Assembly: GCA_025935735.1 (NCBI GenBank) | Contig: JAICUS010000008.1 | Span: 1-28,606, forward strand | Origin: Solirubrobacteraceae bacterium | Lineage (GTDB): Bacteria; Actinomycetota; Thermoleophilia; Solirubrobacterales; Solirubrobacteraceae | DNA: 28,606 nucleotides | Direction: 5' to 3' | In this document: piece after piece, positions 21,040 through 28,215 of the stretch | Numbering within the stretch: position 1 is the stretch's first letter | How the letters are laid out: each line of letters opens with the position of its first letter | Program-made: the position numbers and the translations under genes | Notes under the pieces: model-generated | Told to the model about the DNA's origin: nothing | The model's database searches: none | Seen by the model: the letters and a program-made list of their open reading frames with translations, nothing else

Positions 21040-22455
21040 ATGCCATCCCTCACGCTGCTCGCCGCCGACCCGCACCTCACCCCGGTGCGGGCCCGACCGG
21101 CGTTGGCATTCGGCGGGCAGGCAGCGGGCGTCCAGCGCCATGGTCGCGGCCGGCGCCTGAGCCTCTCCCTGCGCCGTCGTCGTGATGAGCGGGCCGACGC
21201 GGCGCCGGCCCCTCGGCAGCCGGCCGGGGTGTCCGAGGCCTCTGCACCCCGGCCCCGCTGGGCACGGCGGCTTGCGCTGCGGAACCGCGGCGTGCCGCCC
21301 GCCTCCCGGCGGCGAGCCTCCTTCGGCCGGCGTGGCGCCGCGGCCGCCGCGCTGCTGGCCGTGATCGTCGCCGGCCTCGGCGTGCTGCGCGTCTGGCCGC
21401 CGCTTGCCGTGGTCATGTCGGGGAGCATGACGCCCACCATCAAGACCGGAGACATGGTGGTGCTGATGCACCTCCATCGGCCGGCTCGGGTCGGCGAAGT
21501 CGTCGAGGTGCCGGTCCCGGATGACGCGCGGGCCCGCTACGGCTACCCGCCCGTCGTGATCCACCGGGTCTTCCGCATCACCGGCAGCCAGATCCGCACC
21601 AAGGGCGATGCCCGGCCGGCCGCCGACCCCTTCACCGTGCCGCAGACGGCCGTCGAGGCCAGGGTGGTGGCCGACATCCCGGCGGGGGGCCGCATCCTGT
21701 CCTTCTTCCACAGCGGCCCTGGGCTGTTGTGGCTGTTGTTCGGCGCTGCGCTGTTCTTCGGCCTCCCCCTGCTCGACCGCCTTCGAGACGCCCGCGGTCG
21801 CGAAGCTGAAGCCACCGCCGACCTGCGCGACCAGCTGGCGGCCGTCTCGGCCGGACTGGCCCGTCTCCAGAGCGAGCAGGAACGCAGCCGGCGGGCAGCC
21901 GACGAAACCCTCGCTCAGCTCGACCGCCTCACGCGCCTCGTCGCGGGGACGCTCGGCCAAGAACCGTCGGCTCCCGACGGCGATGTGCCCGCACCTGAGG
22001 CCACGCCGGGGAAGACCGCGGCTTCACCCAACGGCCAGTCGGCGACCTCAGCGCCCGCGTCTGCGGACTCAGCAAGCACGTGCGAGACGGCCACGGAGCC
22101 GATGGCAGCTTCCGCCTCCGAGCCGGGTTTTGATCCGGTGCCTGACTCCGTGGACGCTCAAGGCTCCGCGACGGCGACGGCGACGGCGACGGCGCCCGAA
22201 CGACAAGTGCGATCCGCAGTCGAGTCGAAGCTCGCGGCCGTAGCCGAGCCCGCACCGCCGGCGGAGACGGCGAACCTCGGTCGGGAGTCGGCGCCGCCTC
22301 TTCCCGCTCTCGAGCGCTGGGACGCGCCGCCCGCCGCGAGCGCGCTTGACCGGGGTGGTTGGGCGGCGGCGCCGGTGCCGCTGCGGTCCGCGCGCTTCCA
22401 GCGTCCGGGACGTCTGATCCCCGCGTCGCTGGCGCAACCTTCACCGGTGGCGTAG
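21040..22455 (+). CDS. SipW/eukaryote-type signal peptidase I (Ser/His) with long coiled-coil tail
   Basis: The 471-residue membrane protease has a basic, Arg-rich N-terminal region (1-98), a membrane helix (about 99-120), the catalytic motif MSGSMTPTIKTGDMVV (126-141, nucleophile S129) and VVIHRVFRI with H175 where classical type I peptidases have Lys. That His makes it the S26B type found in SipW, archaea and the ER. KGDARPAADPF (188-198) supplies the conserved Asp. A second membrane helix (about 224-245) is followed by a coiled coil (about 250-305) and a 165-residue Ala/Pro/Ser/Glu low-complexity tail, presumably cytoplasmic. Usual SipW is about 190 residues. It likely processes the protein encoded just upstream. 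The N-terminal start is uncertain because the first 95 residues are not conserved. Confidence 0.88.
   Translation: MPSLTLLAADPHLTPVRARPALAFGGQAAGVQRHGRGRRLSLSLRRRRDERADAAPAPRQPAGVSEASAPRPRWARRLALRNRGVPPASRRRASFGRRGAAAAALLAVIVAGLGVLRVWPPLAVVMSGSMTPTIKTGDMVVLMHLHRPARVGEVVEVPVPDDARARYGYPPVVIHRVFRITGSQIRTKGDARPAADPFTVPQTAVEARVVADIPAGGRILSFFHSGPGLLWLLFGAALFFGLPLLDRLRDARGREAEATADLRDQLAAVSAGLARLQSEQERSRRAADETLAQLDRLTRLVAGTLGQEPSAPDGDVPAPEATPGKTAASPNGQSATSAPASADSASTCETATEPMAASASEPGFDPVPDSVDAQGSATATATATAPERQVRSAVESKLAAVAEPAPPAETANLGRESAPPLPALERWDAPPAASALDRGGWAAAPVPLRSARFQRPGRLIPASLAQPSPVA
22168..22194 (+). repeat. (GCGACG)4.5 simple repeat in the signal peptidase tail
   Basis: Alternating GCG and ACG codons encode a run of Ala-Thr in the low-complexity tail. 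The 6-bp unit means length changes would keep the reading frame. Confidence 0.85.
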
Positions 22456-22467
22456 AGTCGGCTCGTT

Positions 22468-22686
22468 CTGCGACGTAGAAGCGACGAGCTGGGCCAGGAC
22501 CAGGACGCCAAGCGCGGATGGCGTGCGAAGTGGCGGGAGCGGCGGCAGCGGAAGAACGAGCGGCTCGCCGAGCGGATCACCCGGCAACCTCGCCAGCCCG
22601 GCGACGAGTACAGCGCTGCTCAGGCCGAGCATGCGATCCGCACGATCCCGACGAGCTCCGGTGGAATGGGCGGAATGAGCGGCTGA
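22468..22686 (+). other. Possible small ORF after the signal peptidase stop, no canonical start
   Basis: In the same frame as the signal peptidase gene, beyond its TAG at 22453-22455, an open stretch of 77 codons runs to TGA at 22684-22686. It is highly charged (RAKWRERRQRKNERLAER then DEYSAAQAEHAIRTIP) and ends GGMGGMSG. About 85% of third codon positions from 22468 are G/C, which is coding-like. The only start-like codons early in the frame are CTG at 22468 or 22489; it could also be reached by TAG readthrough. Function unknown; it may not be expressed. Confidence 0.25.
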
Positions 22687-22688
22687 GG

Positions 22689-22762
<74 letters not shown>

Positions 22763-22787
22763 GCTGCGGCGCGGATGATAGCGCCGG

Positions 22788-23667
22788 TCAGGCCGGGTGC
22801 GGCGTACCGAGGCGCTGCGCCAGGGCTTCCGCTTCTTCGAGGGATGCGAGCGTCAGCGTGACGGCGTAGCCGCTGCGGCGAGGGGCGACGCGGACGTCTG
22901 CGCCCAGCGCCGAGGAGAAGGCGTCCTGCAGGCGAGCGGCGGCTTCGAGCTGATCCGGATGCGCGGCCTGCGAACCGCGGCGGGGCGCGGCACGCGGGTT
23001 GGCCAGCTCGCGCGCGCAGATCTCGGTTTCGCGGACCGACCAGCCCTCGTCGGCCGCGGCTCGGCCCAGTCGGCGGCGGTCGTCGTGGTCGGGAGCGGTG
23101 AGCAGTGCCCGGCCGTGGCCCTCGCTGAGTCGGCCCTCGACCAGCAACTCGAGCACCTCGTCCGGCAGGTCGAGCAGTCGGAGCAGGTTGGTCACGGCCA
23201 CGCGGGAGCGGCCGACGCGCCGGCCGACCTCTTCGCGGGTCAGGCCCAGCTCCTCCACGAGCAGCGCGCAGGCGCGGGCGGCCTCGACCGGGTTGAGATC
23301 CTCGCGCGCCATGTTCTCGATCAGTGCGAGCTCCAGCGAGTCGCGGTCCGCGTGCTCGCGGACCACGGCCGGGACGGTGTCGAGGCCGGCCAGCTGGGCG
23401 GCGCGCCAGCGGCGCTCGCCGGCGATCAGCTCGTAGGTACCGCCGGGGCGCGGGCGGACCAGGACCGGCTGCAGCAGTCCGCGCTCGCGCAGGGAGTCGG
23501 CCAGGGCCAGCAGGCTCGCCTCGTCGAAGGACTGGCGCGGCTGGCGCGGGTTGGGCGAGATGAGCTCGACGGGGAGGGTTCGCAGCTCGGGCGCGCCCTC
23601 GGAGCCGGTGGCGGGGATGGTGGGCGACAGGATCGCCGCGAGGCCGCGGCCCATCCCGCGAGGCCGA

Positions 23668-23675
<8 letters not shown>
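22788..23675 (-). CDS. parB: Chromosome partitioning protein ParB
   Basis: ParB binds parS, loads as a CTP-dependent clamp and spreads to form the partition complex near the origin. The 295-residue protein has an N-terminal GMGRGLAAIL (7-16), the segment that stimulates ParA ATPase, the CTP-binding motifs GERRWRAAQ (86-94) and ENMAREDLN (120-128), a helix-turn-helix at about 144-165 (LTREEVGRRVGRSRVAVTNL), LSEGHGRALL, and a C-terminal dimerisation domain (about 245-290). The GTG start at 23673-23675 has GGAGGTG upstream and overlaps the end of parA by 8 nt. Six parS sites in this window are its expected targets. Confidence 0.97.
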
Positions 23676-24426
<751 letters not shown>

Positions 24427-24436
24427 GTCTCTGCTG

Positions 24437-24442
24437 AACCTA
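24437..24442 (-). promoter_or_regulatory. Candidate -10 hexamer for parAB
   Basis: The minus strand reads TAGGTT (TANNNT), with 10 nt to the parA ATG, in the 78-bp gap after rsmG. It would give parAB its own near-leaderless promoter. Confidence 0.4.
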
Positions 24443-24504
24443 GCTGTGGAGGCGGTCGGATTCGCCCCCCTCGAGCCCGAAATAGGTCGCGCGGGCTCCG
24501 CGCC

Positions 24505-25191
24505 TCAACCGAGCGGTCGCTTGACCGCCATCCCAGGGCGGCGGGGAAAGCGAGGCGGGGTCGGGCCGGCCTTGCGGAACACGTGCAGCGTCCGGTCCCC
24601 GGCGCCGGCATACGGCTCCACGCGTCTGACCTCCACGGGCGCGAGGCCGAGCTGTGCGGCCGCGGATGAGGCGGCGGCGGACTCGTCAGGGCCGATCGCG
24701 GCTTTCCAGGCCACGATGTGGCCTCCCTCGATCAGCAGCGGCGCCGCGTACTCGAGCACGACAGGCAGACCAGCCAAGGCCCGCGCCGTCACCAGATCAC
24801 ACGCGCAACTCCACTCCTCGGCGCGTGAATGAACGACCACGACGTTTCGCAGGCCGGCGACGTCGACCGCGCGCTGGAGGTAGCGGCAGTGCCGAATCGC
24901 GCTCTCGACGAGGAACACCCGCGCCGCGGGCAGCGCGGCGGCAAGCGCCAGCCCCGGCCAGCCGGCCCCGGAGCCCAGATCCGCGATAGAGCGGGCTCGA
25001 CGCACCGGGTCGAGGTCCAGGGCGACGAGGGAGTCGGCCACGTGGCGGTCGGCGGCGAGCTCGGGGTCGCGGACCGTGGTCGAGGCCGTGGGATCGTCGG
25101 CCTGCAGCTCCAACACGCTGACGAGCGGCTCGGTGTCTACGCCGAAGCGCGATCCGAGCTCTCGGAGTTTCACGTGAAACACCTCCGCCAT
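24505..25191 (-). CDS. rsmG: 16S rRNA (guanine(527)-N(7))-methyltransferase RsmG (GidB)
   Basis: RsmG methylates N7 of G527 in 16S rRNA; its loss gives low-level streptomycin resistance in several bacteria. The 228-residue protein has RHVADSLVAL (about 49-58), the SAM-binding loop DLGSGAGWPGLALA (about 71-84), VESAIRHCRYLQ and the family stretch VVVVHSRAEEW followed by TARALAGLPVVLEYAAPLL. The ATG at 25189-25191 lies just upstream of a parS site that overlaps codons 4-9 (VFHVKL), so the N-terminus is partly dictated by the centromere sequence. The C-terminal 25 residues are basic. It precedes parA as in many origin regions. Confidence 0.95.
   Translation of the reverse strand: MAEVFHVKLRELGSRFGVDTEPLVSVLELQADDPTASTTVRDPELAADRHVADSLVALDLDPVRRARSIADLGSGAGWPGLALAAALPAARVFLVESAIRHCRYLQRAVDVAGLRNVVVVHSRAEEWSCACDLVTARALAGLPVVLEYAAPLLIEGGHIVAWKAAIGPDESAAASSAAAQLGLAPVEVRRVEPYAGAGDRTLHVFRKAGPTPPRFPRRPGMAVKRPLG
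25166..25181. other. parS site (one mismatch) inside the start of rsmG
   Basis: AGTTTCACGTGAAACA: the 14-bp core is intact and only the first outer base differs. It overlaps codons 4-9 of rsmG. Confidence 0.9.
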
Positions 25192-25548
25192 TGCGCATCA
25201 GCTTGCCGTCTCGGCCGGACTCCGGTCGTACGGCCGGACCCCGGACGTGCGCGACTGCGTGAGCCTCGCGTCGGCGCACTCGGTCAGCACCGCGTGGGCA
25301 CGTGCGCGCGAGGGGCCGCGGAGCGCGAGGGGCTCGACGCACGCGGGGACGCGCGAGATGGGGGACGCGCGGAATCGGGGCCGGGGACAAGAGGACCGGG
25401 AGCCAGAACGAGCTCGTAGGGCAGTGTGCGCGTCAATGCGCCGCGAGACGCCGTCGGCGGCATCCGGCAAGAGTGAGGACGGGCTGACCTGCGTGGGTGA
25501 CGCACTGCCAACCAGTCGACGTCGTGGCCGTGGCGGTCCGTGAGGGGG

Positions 25549-25564
25549 TGTTTCACGTGAAACA
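25549..25564. other. parS site (perfect)
   Basis: TGTTTCACGTGAAACA, consensus, in the rsmG-jag gap about 1.1 kb from the start of parA. Confidence 0.94.
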
Positions 25565-25765
25565 TCTGCTCGGCAGTTTTGAGGGGCCGATGCCACGACC
25601 CCACACGGCGGGCTGGGGCTTCGCTGCGGTTTGGCGGCGGTCTCCGCGGCGAGTTGGAGGCCGGGCCGGCGGTGGCCGCAACCGCGCGCGGCAACGAGCC
25701 GCGCGCGAAGAGCAGGCGCTCGGCCGGATCTCTCAGCGAGAAGGATCGATGCCGACGTCAGCGAC

Positions 25766-26020
25766 GTGCGCGAGCTGGAGTACTCGCACTGCCAGTCGTG
25801 CGAGTTCACGGGGTCGTCGCGATGCAGCCGCGTTGAGCGCTGCCTGCTCCGCCAGCGTGCTCGAGGGTTGGCCGCGGGGCCGCGGGGCCGCGGGGGCACG
25901 GGGGCACGGGGGCACGGGGGCGCAGGCGGGGGGCCGCGGCGGCACGGGGGCGCAGGCGGGGGGCTAGACGGCGGCGGGAGCGCGGCACGGAGTTGGGAGC
26001 GCGGGACGCGCCGCGCCTGA
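25766..26020 (+). CDS. Possible small Cys-rich protein with Gly-rich repeat tail
   Basis: From GTG at 25766 the frame encodes 84 residues. The first 34 contain four cysteines as CX2CX7CX5C (C9, C12, C20, C26; SHCQSCEFTGSSRC then SRVERC) and have about 85% G/C at third codon positions, higher than the opposing frame over the same stretch. That supports coding and a small metal-binding knuckle. The remainder is a Gly/Arg/His low-complexity tail produced by the G-run tandem repeat. There is no clear ribosome binding site, and the gene is opposite in strand to its neighbours. I do not recognise a family. Confidence 0.3.
   Translation: MRELEYSHCQSCEFTGSSRCSRVERCLLRQRARGLAAGPRGRGGTGARGHGGAGGGPRRHGGAGGGLDGGGSAARSWERGTRRA
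25876..25963 (+). repeat. G-run tandem repeat, potential G-quadruplex array
   Basis: Nine runs of four to six G occur in 88 bp (starting at 25876, 25884, 25892, 25900, 25908, 25916, 25928, 25946, 25958). Loops of 3-4 nt separate the first six. Within this, an 8-bp unit (GGGGGCAC) repeats about three times and a 24-bp segment at 25911-25934 recurs at 25941-25964 (period 30 bp). The first six runs fit the canonical G-quadruplex rule. Confidence 0.85.
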
Positions 26021-26146
26021 CGGCTCCCACTGGCCGGCGTCCCCGCTGGATGGTGCCGGCTCGGGTGCTGCTGGCTGGGTGGGCGTGCCTTGCCGCCCGC
26101 TGGCGCGTGTGTGTGCGCGGCGCCGCGGGTCTACGGCGAGGGGGTG

Positions 26147-26162
26147 TGTTTCACGTGAAACG
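26147..26162. other. parS site (one mismatch) just past the jag stop
   Basis: TGTTTCACGTGAAACG: the 14-bp core is intact and only the last outer base differs. It lies 7 bp beyond the end of jag. Confidence 0.9.
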
Positions 26163-26168
26163 CGTCGC

Positions 26169-26630
26169 TCAGCTATGGAGCGGCGCGACGACGAGGTGCC
26201 GGTCGGGCTCGGTGCCCTCGGAGTACGTCTCGACGTCGCCGCGGTCCTTCAGGTGCTCGTGGACCACCTTGCGCTCGGTGGCGCTCATGGCGTCGAGCGC
26301 GACGGGGCGGCCGGAGCGGACGGCGTTCTCTGCGGCTTCTTCGGCTTGGCGGTGCAGGACCTGCTCGCGCCGCTCGCGGTAGCCCGAGGCGTCCACCACC
26401 ACGCGGATGCCGGATGAAGGGGGGTGGTCGCGGGTCGCGGCTTTGAAGGCCAGGTGCTGGACGGCGTCGATGGTCTGGCCGTGGCGGCCGATGAAGAGGC
26501 CGAGGTCGTCGCCGTCGAGGGTCCCGCGGATCGTGCCATTGTCGTCTTCCACGTGCACGTCGGCGTCGAGCCCGAGGGCGTCGCTGATGTGCTCGAGGAG
26601 GTCGCGCACCTTGTCGGTCGGCTCGGTCAT
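26169..26630 (-). CDS. jag: RNA-binding protein Jag/KhpB (KH and R3H domains)
   Basis: The 153-residue protein has a type II KH domain (about 1-80) with the GXXG loop in LFIGRHGQTIDAVQ (G48 to G51), and an R3H domain (about 85-150) ending in DAMSATERKVVHEHLKDRGD, then VETYSEGTEPDRHLVV. It lacks the N-terminal Jag_N domain of Firmicutes, as in many actinobacterial versions. KhpB with KhpA binds RNAs and affects cell elongation and division in streptococci; the target here is unknown. ATG at 26628-26630 overlaps the yidC stop (ATGA), so it is coupled to the membrane insertase, as is usual. Confidence 0.95.
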   Translation of the reverse strand: MTEPTDKVRDLLEHISDALGLDADVHVEDDNGTIRGTLDGDDLGLFIGRHGQTIDAVQHLAFKAATRDHPPSSGIRVVVDASGYRERREQVLHRQAEEAAENAVRSGRPVALDAMSATERKVVHEHLKDRGDVETYSEGTEPDRHLVVAPLHS

Positions 26631-27589
26631 CGGCGGCGTCCTGATCGCTTTTTCTTCTTCCGCGGTGGGGCGGGCGGGCGGCTCGTCGGGCGGCCCTTCG
26701 GCTGCTGCTCGCCGGAACCCCCGGTGGCCAGCTGCCGGTCCTTCGCCGGGTCTTTGGCCGGCGCCTTCGTCTGCCGCGGCCCGCCGTTAGCGGGCTCGGA
26801 TCTCGCTCCCAGTCCGGCCAACCCGCCGAACAAGCCGCCGGAGGAGTCTCCCGGAGCTGTGGCCGGGCGCAGCGGGCCGAGGCGGCGGCGGATGATCCAC
26901 TGCTGCCCGATCGTCCAGATGTTCGTGGTGATCCAGTAGACGAGCAGGCCGGCCGGGAAGCGGATGACGAACGTCACGAAGAGGAACGGCAGCGCCAGGA
27001 ACAGCATGCGCTGTGTGCGATCGGTGGTCGTCGACATCAGCAGCGTCGACGCCATCTGCGAACCGACGTAGAGCACGATCAGGGCGATCAGCACGCCGCC
27101 GGTGGCTTTGTCCGTCAGGTCGGGGATGAACAGGAACGACGAGTCGCCGCTCGAGCCGCACGGGATCGGGTGGGAGAAGTGGTCCGTCCCCGGGCCGTTG
27201 ATCGACGGGCAGATGTCCCGGCGCAGGTCCGTGCGCAGCATGTAATAGAGCGAGATGAAGACCGGGAACTGCGCCACCATCGGGAGGCACGAGGCGAACG
27301 GGTTGACCTTGTTCTCGCGATAGAAGGCCATGGTCGCCTGATTCAGGGCTTCCTTGTCGCCCTTGTGCTTCTCCTGCAGCTTCTTGATCTCCGGCTGCAG
27401 GTGGGCGAGCTTCTGCATCGAGTGGAACTGCTTGAAGGTCAGCGGCAGGAGGAGCGCGCGGACCAGCACGGTCAACGCGATGATCGCCAGGCCCCACTCG
27501 AGCCCGATCGAGTCGTGGAAGAACTTGAGGACCGACTCGAAGACGCTGATCAGCGGCTGGAGCGGGTTCGACGCGAGGAGATGGAGCAC
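26627..27589 (-). CDS. yidC: Membrane protein insertase YidC/Oxa1
   Basis: YidC inserts and folds inner-membrane proteins alone or with SecYEG. The 320-residue Oxa1-type protein (no large periplasmic domain) has five hydrophobic segments (about 32-52, 102-118, 163-182, 190-212, 213-235), with the hydrophilic-groove arginine R44 in LTVLVRALLLPLTFKQ and the cytoplasmic hairpin MQKLAHLQPEIKKLQEKHKG (57-76). An external loop at about 120-160 holds two Cys (DICPS, IPCGSS). The C-terminal 80 residues are disordered and end in a strongly basic tail (PPRKKKKRSGRRR), consistent with ribosome contact. GTG start at 27587-27589, 3 nt after the yidD stop. Confidence 0.96.
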   Translation of the reverse strand: MLHLLASNPLQPLISVFESVLKFFHDSIGLEWGLAIIALTVLVRALLLPLTFKQFHSMQKLAHLQPEIKKLQEKHKGDKEALNQATMAFYRENKVNPFASCLPMVAQFPVFISLYYMLRTDLRRDICPSINGPGTDHFSHPIPCGSSGDSSFLFIPDLTDKATGGVLIALIVLYVGSQMASTLLMSTTTDRTQRMLFLALPFLFVTFVIRFPAGLLVYWITTNIWTIGQQWIIRRRLGPLRPATAPGDSSGGLFGGLAGLGARSEPANGGPRQTKAPAKDPAKDRQLATGGSGEQQPKGRPTSRPPAPPRKKKKRSGRRR

Positions 27590-27592
27590 GGG

Positions 27593-27841
27593 CTAGGGCA
27601 GAGAGGGGTGGGAGCGCCGGAACAGGGTCTGGGCTGAGACTGGGTCGTATCCGCCGTGGCTGAACGGGTTGCAGCGCAGCAGGCGCCAGGCGGCGAGCAC
27701 CGTCCCTCTGAGGATGCCATAGGACTGCACTGCCTGCACCGCGTATTCCGAGCAGCTCGGGTGGTACTTGCAGCGCTGCGGCAGCGCCGGCGAGATCGCC
27801 CGCTGGTACACGCGGATCGCTCCGACGACCAGCCGCTTCAT
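27593..27841 (-). CDS. yidD: Membrane protein insertion efficiency factor YidD
   Basis: The 82-residue protein is a YidD family member that assists YidC-dependent membrane protein insertion. The family signature is complete: AIRVYQRAISPALPQRCKYH (8-27), PSCSEYAVQAVQSYG and LLRCNPFSHGGYDPV, with three conserved cysteines (C24, C30, C57). An amphipathic N-terminal helix probably associates with the membrane. The ATG at 27839-27841 overlaps the rnpA stop (ATGA), and yidC begins 3 nt after its stop, so rnpA-yidD-yidC-jag form a tight operon. Confidence 0.96.
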   Translation of the reverse strand: MKRLVVGAIRVYQRAISPALPQRCKYHPSCSEYAVQAVQSYGILRGTVLAAWRLLRCNPFSHGGYDPVSAQTLFRRSHPSLP

Positions 27842-28215
27842 GCCGGGGAGCCTCCCAGCCCGTCCACGAGCTCAGCGAGGGCCGTTCTCACGCCGCCCGT
27901 GCCCTCGCGCTGGGCCAGGTCGCGCGCGTCGGGCCGGGCGACCACGACGTAGTCCGAGCCGGTTGGCAGCCGCTCCGCCTCCGCCCAGAACGCCTCGCGC
28001 AGCACGCGCTTGACCCGGTTGCGGTCCACGGCGCCGCCGACGCGCCGCGACACGGAGAGCCCGAGCCGCGGGCCCTCATCGGCGGCCTCGGTGTCCTCGC
28101 GCGGGAACGCGTAGAGGACCAGGAACCGGTTGCCCTTCGACCGGCCCTGTCGGTAGACGCGCTCGAACTCCGCGCTACGTGACAGCCGGCGGCGGCGAGG
28201 CGCACGGCCGGGCAT
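27838..28215 (-). CDS. rnpA: Ribonuclease P protein component
   Basis: The 125-residue basic protein binds RNase P RNA and helps mature tRNA 5' ends. Family features are RLSRSAEFERVYRQGRSKGN (10-29), RLGLSVSRRVGGAVDRNRVK and RVLREAFW, which form the central RNR helix region (about 53-78), and DYVVVARPDA. I choose ATG at 28213-28215; the open frame extends further upstream but only as Pro/Arg-rich filler. The overlap of its stop with yidD indicates translational coupling. The usual upstream partner rpmH is not found in the 391 bp before the window edge. Confidence 0.95.
   Translation of the reverse strand: MPGRAPRRRRLSRSAEFERVYRQGRSKGNRFLVLYAFPREDTEAADEGPRLGLSVSRRVGGAVDRNRVKRVLREAFWAEAERLPTGSDYVVVARPDARDLAQREGTGGVRTALAELVDGLGGSPA

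Larger units (their letters stand above)
25192..26168. other. 977-bp gap between rsmG and jag, mostly non-coding
   Basis: This is the longest gene-poor stretch in the window. It contains two parS sites (25549 and 26147), a G-run tandem repeat at 25876-25963 and one possible small Cys-rich ORF at 25766. Other open frames are Arg/Ser/Pro-rich and show no conserved motif. No tRNA, rRNA or recognisable structured RNA was found, and no DnaA-box cluster. A role as a ParB-loading spacer is an inference. Confidence 0.7.

Noticed and set aside
25198..25899. 233-residue minus-strand frame in the rsmG-jag gap
   Set aside because: Arg/Ser/Pro-rich, no conserved motif, spans a parS site, and third-position bias is weaker than in the genes.
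25876..25963. CRISPR-like array in the G-rich repeat
   Set aside because: Units are 8-30 bp with no spacers of uniform length and no cas genes; it is a simple tandem repeat.
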